Shown here in pieces: positions 1-13,307 of a stretch of 64,000 bases of DNA (the stretch's first letter is position 1; the number at the start of each line of letters is the position of its first letter). Location of the stretch: assembly GCF_033807715.1 (NCBI RefSeq), contig NC_084601.1, forward strand, positions 1,519,001 through 1,583,000. Reading direction: 5' to 3'. This stretch comes from Cololabis saira. Its lineage: Eukaryota; Chordata; Actinopteri; Beloniformes; Belonidae. The notes beneath the pieces are model-generated. The model was not told where the DNA came from, searched no databases, and worked only from the letters and a program-made list of their open reading frames with translations. A program made the translations under genes and the position numbers.

Positions 1-790
1 ATCAATCCAAAACGTTTGAACAATGGGGCACAGCCAGAATAAGTGAGTCATTGTTTCCGACTTTGCAGAACAAAAAGTACATTTTGAATCGATATTTCTT
101 TTGAATCTTTTTACAATGTGATCATTTGTAGGATAGAATTTATGAATGAACTTAAAGGGGACATATTATGGCATGAAATTTCTTTAACTTTGTTTGTCAC
201 CAGGTATTGGTTGGGTGAGAGCCAGACCTTCTTCCAGTTAATATTTTTTACATATTTATTCCAATATGGTATCACGTATGGAACTGAAGAGATATCCCTT
301 TTAAATAAAGTTCTAATTGTTTTATTATTCTTATTATGGTTGCAGGATAGGCACATTTTGCCAAATGTCGTATCAATCAAAGGTAGCAAGGCTAATTGTA
401 GGGTTTCCATTCTAATTTGAGACTTAAATAACATGCACACTACAGATGGGATTGCTCCAAAAACTTTTGCATAGTCTCATAGGGATATTATATTCTTCTA
501 AGAACTTAATGTAAGAATAGAGACGACCAACCCTGTCAAACAATTAAGGCACAAATAATATGTTATTTTTAAACCAATGTTCAATAAAAAGGGATTTGTG
601 TTTAAAGAGTGTATCCTTATTGTTCCATATAATATATTTATGGGGAGAGAAGTTGTGTTTGAAGATGAGAGACCATGAGAGGAAGGCCTGGCGGTGAAAT
701 TATGAAATTTTTGTTGGGATTTTGTCAATATTGTAGTTGCATGCCAAGAATATGAGAGGGTATGAAATTCCATATGTGTGAATGAATGAG
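1..790 (-). mobile_element. L1/Tx1-like LINE ORF2 remnant, runs off window start
   Basis: On the minus strand, bases 92 to 1 read CTFCSAKSETMTHLFWLC followed by IVQTFW, the zinc-knuckle-like C-terminal motif of L1/Tx1-type LINE ORF2 proteins downstream of the reverse transcriptase. Further upstream on the same strand (about 770-430) are fragments with L1 ORF2 flavour, such as NNILFVPQLFDRVGRLYSY and a KFLEEYNIP segment, separated by frameshifts and stops. The copy is therefore decayed and cannot be translated throughout. It lies upstream of the gon4l promoter. The clade assignment is from memory of the motif; the upstream boundary near 790 is approximate. Confidence 0.75.
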
Positions 791-819
791 ATAGAAGCGT
801 ATTCGTTCTAGGAAACGTT

Positions 820-909
820 TCTCAGTGACGTCACACTGTTTCGCGGGCAACACTGTGACGTCAGCGGAAATGTAGTTTTTGGAGGCAGACCCGTCTGTTG
901 GTCGTGGCG
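820..909 (+). promoter_or_regulatory. gon4l: gon4l promoter/non-coding exon 1 with two CRE sites
   Basis: Two perfect TGACGTCA cAMP-response elements (826-833 and 856-863) lie 30 bp apart in a short CpG-rich patch, followed by an ETS/ZNF143-like GGAAATGTAGT. A strong splice donor (GTGGCG then GTAAGTG) begins at 910, so a non-coding exon 1 probably ends at 909 and splices to the acceptor at 2095-2096. CRE pairs are bound by ATF/CREB proteins and are common in housekeeping promoters. The transcription start is not visible and is inferred to lie between 830 and 900. CpG-rich sequence continues to about 1100. Confidence 0.6.
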
Positions 910-1399
910 GTAAGTGTTGTTGTTTTTGATTTTAAGTTGCAGCCAGTTGAAACGGAGGGTAATTGTTAAGGCTTTATGTATTCCGGGTGCCACCGGGCCG
1001 ACAGGGACGACCAGACCTGTACCAGCACCAGTACTTTGTTGCCGCTGGAAGGAGCGGGCTCTCAGGCTAACATTAGCCGCTGGTAGCTCGTTAGCTGCAC
1101 AGATGCAGAGAACCTGGTCCTTGTAGCGGAATAAACTCTGTTTCTCCTCACCCTGCTCAGTGGAGCAAACTCCTGCATCACACTGGCTAAGAACAGCAGC
1201 CGGGGCTTTGTTTCTGCTTTCATGTGCAGTTTATCTCAACTCTTTTTGGAGTTGTTCATGTCTGTCAAACATCTGTTAGAATCACTTCTTTATGTTAACA
1301 GGACAGGATAACAGCTTCACACCTCAGCTGGAAGAATAGTAAGTTAACAGTTTTTGTATATTGTCAGTGCTTAAATATTTGTTTTTCATAATAATATAA

Positions 1400-1405
<6 letters not shown>

Positions 1406-1460
<55 letters not shown>

Positions 1461-1469
1461 CGCGCGTGG

Positions 1470-1539
<70 letters not shown>

Positions 1540-1558
1540 GTGTGTGTATGTATGTATG

Positions 1559-1595
<37 letters not shown>
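1406..1595. repeat. Compound (TG)n(CG)n(TA)n microsatellite in gon4l intron 1
   Basis: A TG run at about 1406-1452 passes into CG (about 1453-1467), then two TA blocks (about 1486-1536 and 1563-1592) separated by TGTG/TATG units. These alternating purine-pyrimidine tracts could adopt Z-DNA or cruciform structures. All open frames here encode only dipeptide repeats and are not genes. Confidence 0.95.
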
Positions 1596-1597
<2 letters not shown>

Positions 1598-2119
1598 TTG
1601 GGCATGTGTGTACAAATATATATAGAAATATTCAACTATGTGTATGCATGTATAAGTATGTGTGAGTATAATTACAGTATATAATAATAATAATACTGTT
1701 ATTTAGCAGTGTGAGTACAGTGTGTGAATATTTATAAATACAGGTTAAATGATCAGTGAATGGGGGTAGGACTAAATAAGTTTACACTTCTTCCTACTCC
1801 TTTTTTGGCACATGTAAATCAAGATGGCAAGTTTTAAAGGATGAAATTCTTTGTTTTGTTTTCTTAAACTTCTCATGAAGTGTTGTTTTTTTACATGTAC
1901 AAAAATAAAATAAATCAAATCAAATAATGAAAACAATCTTTTAAAGTATTTCAATAAGCTGAACATGATTGTACATGTATAATTTCACATTCACGTAAAT
2001 ATATAGAACCAAAAAAAGATTAGCATATTTAATGAAATGTACTGCTGTTTTTAAGCTTAACCATACTTTCTTTTGCATGATGTTACTGTTTTTAAGGTCT
2101 GAGGTCATGTTTCTCCACA

Positions 2120-5100
2120 ATGAACCCGGTCCGAAAACGCCTCAAACTAAGCCCATCCAAACCTCAACATGGACTCAGCAGCACCAACAATGCTCAGAAA
2201 GTTACGTCTCCAAAGTTCATCTCCCATGATGCTTTGTTGCCGTCGCCTGCAGCCCCGGCAGAACCCAGAGATGAGCAGGAGGAGGAGGAGAGTTACCTGT
2301 TTGTGGAGGAAGACACCACCCATTCTAGCCTTATCATCACCATGGGTACTCCCCCAAACACACACGTCTGGTTTTCTGGAAGTTTATAAACTTTGTTTAT
2401 ATAATTCTTAGGAAAGCTGATATTCTCCAAGATGAAAAAAAAGAGTCTGACCTGTCCCTTAAGCCAGGTCTAAACTTTGAAATTAAAGACTTGATGAAAA
2501 CACTAATACAAGCAAAAATAGCTTCATAAGGCACTAATGGTCTTTGGACTAATGACTGAAATCTGTTTGTTTCTCAGAAGACAGTCCGATGGAGGGGAAG
2601 GCAACCAGGAGGAAAGTGGTGAGGAAGAAGAAGAAGACTCTGAATGAGGAAGAGGACGTTAAGAGGGGCAGGACGTCAGAGACGGAGGAAGAGGACGATG
2701 CAGCAGTGGAAGTAGAGATTGACAGACAGCTAGACCAGTCACTGGAGACCAAGTCCAAACAACACAACCTGACCACTGTGAATGTCAGAAACATCCTCCA
2801 TGTGAGTGCATTCATCAGGACATCATTGGACATTTCTTATTGATTAATTTTTTATTTCTCGCTTTGATTTCTGTCACAGTGGCTTATTTTTCATTAGCCC
2901 AAATACACATGGTATTTATTGTAGGCGAGGACAGATAAAGTCAAGGCTTGTTATATGAAGCTTGAAGTAGTTGTAGTTTTTAGTGCTTCAAAACTAATGG
3001 ACCAACAGCAGTGTTACTAGTTTGGCTGAACTTTAGAGGTTAAGGCTGCATCAAACCCTTGCCTGATACATGACCCCTTAAATCCCATCGCACTGTTGTC
3101 TGCATCTGTGGATTAACCTGTAGCTGAAGTTTAGCTTGATGTCAGGTGTAGTGTCCACATAAATATCTCTAGAAGTCTCTTTCATGTGTTTGAGCTGATA
3201 AAAAGTATGTTCTAAAATGAGTTAACCATTAATTAAACAGTTTATGTAGGGTACTGCCTCTAAATGAAATGCATAATTATCATGCATTATTTACCCAGTT
3301 GGATAATTTTATTGTAGAAAAACTAATGCACACTCACACTTAAAGGAGCTTGAGGCCGGATTGTGGCAAGATTTATGAAAAAAATCTGTATACATTTTAA
3401 GTTTTCTAGTAATAATGTCAGATGAAGCGTTCCAAACCCAAAAGAATGAGCCCTCTAGTGTATCTCTCCTTTGCCTTGAACAGGCTGTGTGCTGCAAAAT
3501 GTGCTGCAATTCGGTCCCGAATTTCCCGCGCTGGGCTGCGGATGCGACGTCACATGACGCTGCATGTGCGTTCTCCCCGTTCTCCCGTGCCGGCTTCACT
3601 GTTGGCTGCAGTACCCCCAACGGCCGTCGTGGTGAAGGGTGGCGCTAGAGAGTCTCATTTCTTAAAAGGAGCCTCAAGCTCCTTTAATTGTGGTAGTACT
3701 TGCAATAATACCTAACATTTGATTCTTTTAATTTTAGACTATTGAATATATTGTGGTCCATGAAATTTCATGCAACAGATTCTACTAGCTAATTGAGGCA
3801 GCAAGGGTGTCATTTTTAGGTCTTGTCGGTTTTCTGTAACCTAAAGTGGTCAATAGTAACTACTGAGTACTTAATTAGATAGTTGATATGAAATTATCAC
3901 ATCGGCTCCCTTCCAAAAACTTTAATGATGACAGGATTCAGTGAATGTCCTTCAGTTATTGCAGTGAATAGTTATTATTTTTTACTTTTTTTTTGTTTTT
4001 TTCAGCACTGAGGTCTTGTTTACTTCTGAGCTTAGCTGCGTAATAAACACAGTGCCATGTTTAAAGCGGCACTATGTAACTTTTCAACCTTAATATCATA
4101 TTTCCAGAGTCATTGTGATGGTACATCAACTTCCAACAGGTTTAATGAACCTCTGTCATGGTCTGAGGGGTCTGTATCACCTTCACTGGCACTATGTAAC
4201 TTTGAGGAGCATGGTAGGAACCCTGCCACACTAAAAAACTACACATTTTTACGGCTTTGACTGCTTTACGGCATACGTCACTTCCTCCTCCTTCCCGATT
4301 CGCAGTCGAGACGAAAATGGGCGGGGCGTGGAGCGAGAGCTCAGGAGAAGCTGGTAACCCGTTACTGTGTTGCAGCTGCAGCAGCTCCACACAACGTGGG
4401 GAAAAGATCGCTAATGGTTTAACTTTTCACCGCTTTCCTGCTCGGAGGCAGAACCACGGAGACCAAGTATCTGAGATAACAAAGTAAAAGAGTGAAAGAG
4501 TCGTCGGCTCGCTTGGATCGCGGCTGTAACGACCAAACACCTTCCACACAGTAAACCACAAACACTCACACAGACCGAGTCGGATCAAAACACGGGTTTT
4601 ATTCCCCACTTCTCCAGCTAAACGCAGTTGCTGGCCAGCTCTCTGCGGTGCAATTAACCCCAATCTTCAGATAAAACTAGTTTGTTGAGGAAAAAATATT
4701 AACTCTTATTTGTAGCTGCAGAGGAAAAAAATAATCTCACGAGGAAAACAAAAATATTGCTCACGCCTCGGAGCCTCTTCAACATAATATAGCAGTCAAA
4801 AAAAAAGAAAAGAGAAGTAAGAGTAATACAAAACATGTACTGTATGTTGTACTATTATACAAATTTATTGAAACACATGGCGAGTCACACATTTACCAAA
4901 GCAGCTGCCAAACACTCCTAAACAAGGTAGTAAGACGTGGGTTGTGCAGAACTGCAGCAGTAAATCCTTTCTAAAGAGTGCAGCTCCGACGAGGAGCTCC
5001 ATTCTTTAGTAAGGATTTCATATGGATCCAAACCGTTAATAATCATTATTTTCTCCATATACCGCTCCCTGGCTTCCTTGTTTATGGTATCCCGGTAAAT

Positions 5101-8100
5101 TCCAGTTCCTTTCCAGCAGTTTAACATCTTTTTTTTGCGTTCCGTCTGTTCACTTGGAGAAACAGAAAAGTCCGTCCCGTCTTCATTCGCTATCAAAACA
5201 AATGCAGCGACAGGGACAGGAGTTTTCCGGCAGTACGCGCTGGTGCTTATGGGAAATGTAGTGTTCTTTCTGGTAAAGCACTACCGCTTTTGTCCAAAAG
5301 ATGGCGCCAAATTCAACAAAAGCTGAAAGTTCCGTGGTGCTGCTTTAATACGTGCTTGTTAACAGCGTGATTTGGGTTTTGGTCACATACTTATAGATGG
5401 TTCTGCAGAAATAGACTTTCCTGATCTGATGCCGATGGTGCTGTCCAAACAAAAGTACTTAACAGAGATATCATCTGCAGCCACTATTTCCTAAACTGAT
5501 CTTATTTTTACTCACAAATTAAACTTTGAATGAATACAGTAAAGCTGAAATAAATAATCCACTCATGAATTGGTTAAAAAAAAAATTGTGAGAAGTTTGA
5601 AGACAAATGTTCCATGTTTTCTTTTAAATTTTTATGATTGCATAAATTACATAAACATGTGCAAAGCTTTACAAAGAGTTACTGTATATGTTTGAATTAA
5701 TGTCAGTTGTGTTTTCAGTTTAAAAGTTTCATTTTGACCTACAGGAAGTGATCACCAATGAACACGTGGTTGCCATGATGAAAGCTGCCATTAACGAGAC
5801 CGAGGCTGTCCCTCCGTTTGTGAGTGTCCAGTCTGGGCTTCTGGTGAAAAAACACAGATATTTTAGTTACATATTCTTTATGCTATAATGGGTACAAATG
5901 TTTCTCTTTTCTTTAGGAGCCTAAAATGACTCGATCAAAGTTTAAAGAAGTGGTGGAAAAGGGAGTGGTGAGTTTCTTCAAAGAGTCAAATAATCTTAAA
6001 ACGGACTTGGATATTTGGGTTCCTCATGTTATTGTTTTCCTCCAGGTGATTCCCACTTGGAATATCTCCCCGATCAAGAAAAGCAGCGATGCAAACAAGG
6101 TAAAACATAACAAACAACCTGACTGTCTAACAGTATTTACTGGAATATATTCTCAAAAGAGTTCACATCTAACCCCAATCTTTATGACATTATTAGTGAA
6201 AGTTTACCTGTTTATAAAAAATGAACTTAAAAAAAAAACATTTTCTTTTTTTCTTGTTTAACTTTTTAAAACGTTTCTGTATTATTTTTCAAACTTATAC
6301 AAAAAAATAATTTTTAAAGATTTTTTGTGGCTCTAGTGGCCCTTTATTCAAGTTGCAGACAGGAAAGGGGTAGCGAGAGAATGAAGCAGAAGAAGCAGGC
6401 AGGGATTGGAACCTGCGCCCACTGCAGCAGGACTGTAGCCTCAGTATATAAGCCGCTTGCTTAACCCACTGCGCCACCAAGTGGCCCGAAACTTATACAA
6501 TTAAACTAATTCAAACACCAATGTCTAAAAAATATACAAACACAAAACAAAAAGAATACCACAAATGAAAGGAAAATGGCATTTTTTCCATTTGTGTTCA
6601 GGCTCCTCAGTTTGTGGACATCCCTCTGTATGAGGAAGACTCCTCTGATGAAGAATACTGTCCTGATGAAGAGGAGGAGGACGAAACTGCAGAAGATGTG
6701 AGGCTCTGCTCTGACTGGCTGCAGGACAGTCTCATACTGATGATTTACTTTGGATAAGTGATTTTATTTTTCATGTGTAGACATTTCATGAGAGTGACAT
6801 GGAGAGCACGGCTTCGTCCCCCAGAGGGAGTCGACTGAACAGGGTGGAGGAAGACAGCTGCAGCCCCTGGCAGGTGACTGTTTATAGCAACTTCTATACA
6901 CGAATCGGAATCAAATGTGAAGTCACTAGCTGATGACTCGATTGGTTAAATGGTGGAAAAACAATCTGTAGCTCTTTTCATAAAAAGTTTATATGCAGCT
7001 AATAAAATAATGCAAAAAACCTTATTTTTATACTAAAATATCAAGATAAAATCATGATAATGGTTATTCAATAACTGTTTAGCTTTTTATTGACCTTTTG
7101 AATGGTGTTTTGTTTTAAACAAATTTTATATTAGGTATATTATATTATATATTAAAAAGAAGGGGTAAAAATTTTGAATTGGCAGATTTTCTCAGAAATA
7201 TCCAGTTCTTTCACTATTTTTATCACGTTTTTAACGTTTTTGATCTTTAGTTTCATCTTTAAATCCAGTCTCCTGTATTTGTGTTTGGTTGGTGCGTTGT
7301 GATGTTAAAACAGAGCCTGATGACTCTCCCTCTTCCTCCTCTCAGGCGTCCCGAGGACGTCGCAGACGTTCCAAGGTGGGGACCATGGGACCTCCCCCTC
7401 CCCCCAAAGCATTGCCCCCCAAAACCGTGACGGACAGCGCCTTCCTGGAGAAGCTCCACGCTGTTGAAGAAGAGCTGGCTGTTTGTATGGAGCCGTATCA
7501 GGTACTTACAGGACATCATCAACTCATACCATTGGTTTTGTAGCCCCCACGACAAGTTGTGAAGAGAAGGCCACGTGGATAACTGTAGCAACAGTAGTTA
7601 AGCATTAATAACTTTTAGTAGACCCCAGTACCAGTTAATCAGCCGTAAGCCCCACTTGGCTTTTGCCCTAAACATTAGATGTGCAGTACCAGCTGGCAGA
7701 GCTTTACCACCTCTTTGTGTAGCTCTGGTTCCAGCCAGTAGATATTTCATTAAAGTTGTTAAATCATGATTAATCAGCTGTAGGGAACAGCTGTAGAATC
7801 AGTTTATTAAACTTTCAGGACCAGATTTTACTATAGGACCAGTTGATATCCCTTTTAGAACTAGATGTCAAAACCTAAAAACTACAGGGTTGAGTGTAGC
7901 AGAACTTCAACATCTGTGTTTAGACCCCCATATGTTCTGATTGATTACTAACTCTCTGTCTCCATCAGCCTCTGTCTGAGTCGGAGGATGAGGCCGGTGT
8001 GATGGCGTGCCGAACTCGATCCAAACGTCCTCTCCGAGACGTCCCGCTGGGTCAGCTGGAGGCCGAGCTCCAAGCTCCGGACATCACTCCAGACATGTAC

Positions 8101-11100
8101 GACTCCAGCTCCACTCACGAGGACAGGGAGTGGACGGACTGGCTGAGAGGCCTGATGAACACAGATGTGGATAACGAAGGTGAGTGCTACTTACTATGAG
8201 AATTCCTTCTGAAGAGAAAAGGCGGCTATTTAAATGATAAATTATTTAAAAGAAAGACTGGCTTAGTGACTACGTTTACATGCAATCGAAATTCGGGTTA
8301 TTGCTAATATTCCGGTTACTGAAACATTCTGAATATTCTGTTTACATGGTAATTAATCATTCAGGATATCTGGATCAAACCAGCGACGCACGGAGAACAT
8401 CATGACACAATTCCCGTCATTTCTGCTTCTTCTTCCTGTATCCAAATTCAAAACAAATGCTGCTTTGCGCAACTTTTCTCTCATCTTCTTGTAAATCTGG
8501 CTATCCCGGTACTTTCTACCGTCTACAAATGCAGAAATGTTCATATCCTTCATTACATTTATGAAGTGATTAGTCTCCTCCTGGTCTTGGTTTCTCCGTG
8601 TTTAGAAGAACTTCCTGGACTCAAAAGACCAGGATTCCTTGTGAACAGAGCATGTGCAGAAAACAAATTCCTGTTCCGTTTGATGGGGATATTCTGTTTG
8701 GTGTTTACATGACCAAATATTCGGGTTTTATAAGGAGTAACCCAGGGCTCATATTGGCGTTTTTAAAAACCCAAATATGAGCAAATTCTGGTTATTCAAA
8801 GGGGTTATTGGTACTTACATGGCCGTGCAAATTCGGGTTATTGCCAATATTCGTGTTTTAAAAATTGATGCATGGAAACACAGTCACTGTCTCAAGTAGA
8901 ATGTAAGATGTTACAGAATTTTGTTGAGTCAAGGCATTTGGATAATTACATGACATCAAATCTGCTTCTTTTCCCATTTCTGGTGCTTGGGGTTAGTCAT
9001 GATGAGATGTGAGGGAGGAATATATCTTCTAAATGGAGGGGGAAATGTTTGCTTATGGTGTACATTTTAAAAGGAGTTGTTGTATAAAACAGTGATGGTC
9101 TGTCAGGGTGATCAAGATTTGTTTAGTCTTTAGTTACTGAGAAGATACATTTTCTGTGCGGAAAAAACCCTGTCAGCAATAAGCAGCTGATCCATGTACA
9201 GAATGGGATAAAACATTTTTAGTGGATTAACTTTATTTAATGATCAGTTTGGGGTTACACTGTTGCCTGGCAACTAGATATGGCGTGTTCTGATTTTGTC
9301 AGTGATACTAATGAGGTGGGCAGACATTGTGCTTGTTAAGGATCAGTTCTTGGCCTTATCCTCTTTTTGTTATACAAGGTACCTTAGGGAGCAATTACAG
9401 TCAGGTACAATGTGTCATTAAATTGTTATGCACAGTGATTACGAAGTCAGCTGACAGCGATGTACTTAACTCTATCTGTAATTGTATTAATGGCATAAAC
9501 CTGTGGCAGTCAAAGTTTTCTTCACTTAAATTTGGATAAAACAAAATGCACAATATTTGGGTCTTCCATCTCCAGTTCTTCTCTTTCTTTAATAGCTTCT
9601 TGTTTGGTTTACAATTGATTTTTAGATTTGAATGCTTATTTTTATGCACCAAGCATATTTTGCTGACATTTAAAAATTACATGAATATAACAGGTAATCA
9701 TATCAACAAATTTTGATCCAACTAATGAGGTGATTTTGTTTTTATGGTTCCTGTCGTAAGCGTTGGAAGTTTTTTATCCTTCTGGTATTTGCTGCATCCA
9801 TCATTAACACAGTCTAAGTAACGTGCAATTATCTGTATTTGGCCCATAGGTGGCATATACAGATGTAGTGATATTACTAAAAATGTTGTCTCTCATTCCA
9901 TATAAGTAATTGTATGTATAATGTCTGTGTACCAGAGGAGTGTGATGATGAAGACGATCCAGAGTATAACTTCCTGGCTGACGTCGATGAACCCGACGTG
10001 GAGGATTACCGTGACGACAAGGCTGTCCGCATCACCAGTCAGTGTACACAAACAAGCACAAAACTAACAAGAAAAAGACTCCATTGTTTAATTATGAATT
10101 CACTAAACTGATAGACAAAAGATCAATAACAATAACATAAGATGTGCAATATCTGCCAGTCTACCTCACACACACATTATTTTTGCCCTTTGCAGTAACA
10201 ATTATTATAATTAGCATTTCTTTCAAACTGGCTATTATTTAAATCCCAACTTGCGCCTCAATCTGAGAACTGTGTTTTAAGGGGTTATGTCTAATTTATA
10301 TATTCATCCAGCTGAATTTCTGTCTTTGCATTTTCTGTCATAATTCACGGAAGTTAATGTAAGAGAGTTGCAGATTTGTATACTCCCCCTACAACAAAAA
10401 GCCCCTCTGCTGTGTTTTCAGCCCTTGAACTCAGAGCAAGCCTTACATCTGGCTACAGTGTACAATCTATATAAGAGGAAAAACCCTTGTAGTGGAGAAG
10501 GAGGCAGTTATCTGCACATTATTCAATAAGGCTGGACACATAAACAATGTTTATGTAAAGTCAGGTGATCATTTCTTTCATTTTTGGTATCCATCAGTCA
10601 TTGTTTTAGCTAAGTTACATGTGTTTTTTTTAGACTCCAAAACTTGCATTTTGATTTAAACTTACACATCACGTGGACTGTTTTGCACATTTTTACTGTT
10701 AAAGGAGCATGAGGCAGGATGGAGGCAGGATTTATGTAAAAAATTCGTATACGTTTTAAGTTTTCTAGTAATAATGTCAGATGAAGCGTTCCAAACCAAA
10801 AAGAATGAGCCCTCTAGTGTATCTCTCCTTTTGCCTTGAACAGGCTGTGTGCTGCAAAATGTGCTGCAATTTGGGCCCAAATTTCCCGCGCTGGGCTGCG
10901 GATGTGACGTCACATGACGCTGCATGAGCGTTCTCCCCCGTTCTCCTGTGCCGACTGTTGGCTGCAGTACCCCCGACGGCCGTCGTGGCGAAGGGTGGCG
11001 CTAGAGAGTCTCATTTCTTAAAAGGAGCCTCATGCTCCTTTTAAGCGTTTAAGATTTATTCATTGAAAAATAATGGATAAAGTGACATTGATGCATTGAG

Positions 11101-13257
11101 GTCATAAAGTACACTGGACAGCCAATCAAAGTGAACCTTCTCACCCAGTACTGATTAAAGCATTTAAAATGTACTTTAAAAAAAAAAAACAACAACTTTA
11201 ATGGGGTCCAACAGAGCCATCGGGGTGTCAAACACATCTGGTGTGGGTGTGGGTGTGGTGTGGTCGGTCCTGAGAACACTGACGGTGTGGTTTCTCTGTC
11301 CTATAGAGAAGGAGGTGAATGAGCTGATGGAGGAGCTGTTTGAAACGGTACACACACCAGTCATCCACCACACCTACATTAAACCTGTCAAACTCACACT
11401 GTTCCAAAACACACCAACCAAACAAAGCAGTAGTGACGATAAGCATCACATACAGTCTCCTTCATGAATGATTTATATTTCACTTAGATTACTGTCCATG
11501 TAAATTATATTATGGAATTGAAACATGTGATTTCCTTGAGCCATGTAGCACCCTATAATGTAATAATTTCCGCCTGAAAATGTAATAAAATTTGCACTTA
11601 ACTTAACTCAATCGAAAATGTAATAAAACCCAATAATGTAATAACTTCACCAATAATGTAATAAAATATCCTGACTGATATTGTAATAACATTTTTACCG
11701 ATAATGTAATACCTTATTACCGGTACATTATTGGGAATTTATTACATTTGTAGGTGGGTCTTTTTTTTCAAAACTGATAATGTAATACTTGACAAATAAT
11801 GTAATATATATGTTCATTTTTTAGTCCAGAGTTCTACATTTTGTGTTTTAAGTATCTAAGAATGTTATATACACTGGATTTGAAACACCAGAAAAATTGC
11901 AGACTTTGAGTACGTAATTGAGTATGTAATAAATTCCCAATAATGTAATAAGGTATTACATTATCGGTAAAAATGTTATTACAATATCAGTCAGGATATT
12001 TTATTACATTATTGGGGAAGTTATTACATTATTGGGTTTTATTACATTTTCGATTGAGTTAAGTGCAAATTTTATTACATTTTCAGGCGTTATTACATTT
12101 TCATGAAATTATTACATTATAGGAAATTATTACATTATAGGGTGCTACAAGCCAGAACTGATAGACGTGTCGCTGATAAAGTAACAGATTTGTCCACAGA
12201 GACAATGGTACATAGGTCTACTTATATACTTCATTTTTTGTTAAGAATTTAATTAAGAATCTTTGTTAGGATTATTTGCTGATGGAAGGAAAAAACTCTC
12301 ATAGTCAGTCTTAACGCTTTCAGTGCAGATTGTCGTCAACCATAAATGTGGGAAGAATTCAAAAATCATTCCAGTAACAGCCTTACATCAGTTAATCATT
12401 TATGTTGCAAACATTTCTTTTTTCAACCGTGGTTTTGTGCATTTGTCTCTCTGTCTGTATTTTCTGTGCCTCAGCTGAAAGAGGATCTGGCAGGACATGA
12501 ATTAGATGATGAAGGCCATGAGGAAGAGGAGGAACCACAGGAGGAAACACAAACCACTCAGTCGCCCGAGGAGAGCCACATGTATGCCACACACAAACAT
12601 GCACACGCCACTACTGACAGACGGTTTCTGGCCTGCTGACTGTTTGTTTTTATTTTAGAGGACCACCGGACAACGAGGAAGACTACGGGCCGACCACAGA
12701 ACTACGTACGGTGAAGCAGCAGCTGGCTTTGATCAGGAAGAGACGGCAAACAAATTCACAGTATAACACAAACACGCAGTGTCAGGAACCATACACACTA
12801 AAGCTGAACGCTCAGGAGAAGAGACGACTGCAGCAGCAGATGCAGCAGGTACATGTTCATGTAGATGGAAGAAGTTCTACCAGTCCACGTTTGGCAGGGA
12901 TTCCCAGTGACGGGACACCATTACAGCTGATGCCTTGCTGACACTTGTTGTAGTGACGGTTCTCTCTCTGCCCTGCCCTGTCGCTCTCTCAGCATGTCCA
13001 GTTACTGACTCAGATTCACCTGTTGACTTCACCTGTCCCCAAACTGCACAGTGAAGCCGAGACCACCAGACAGTTCCTGGTAATTCACCTCACCTCAGTT
13101 TAAAGAAATCATTTTTTGAAAAGTAAAACATTTCTACTTTGAGAAGACAACAATAAGATACACTTTTTTATAGATAATTTTATATAATTGATATTTCAGT
13201 TTACAGGACTGTCTCAGAAAATTAGAATATTGTGATAAAGTTCTTTATTTTCTGTAA

Positions 13258-13307
<50 letters not shown>

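Noticed and set aside
1364..1684. Open frames over TG/TA/AC microsatellites (also 14992-15339, 60221-60320)
   Set aside because: Dipeptide repeats from dinucleotide tracts; no gene evidence.
4918..5196. Small host gene encoding a 92-aa [13 protein letters not shown] protein
   Set aside because: It lies within a TTAA-flanked transposon, and a damaged copy occurs in the second element at 53674-53883; it is a transposon remnant.
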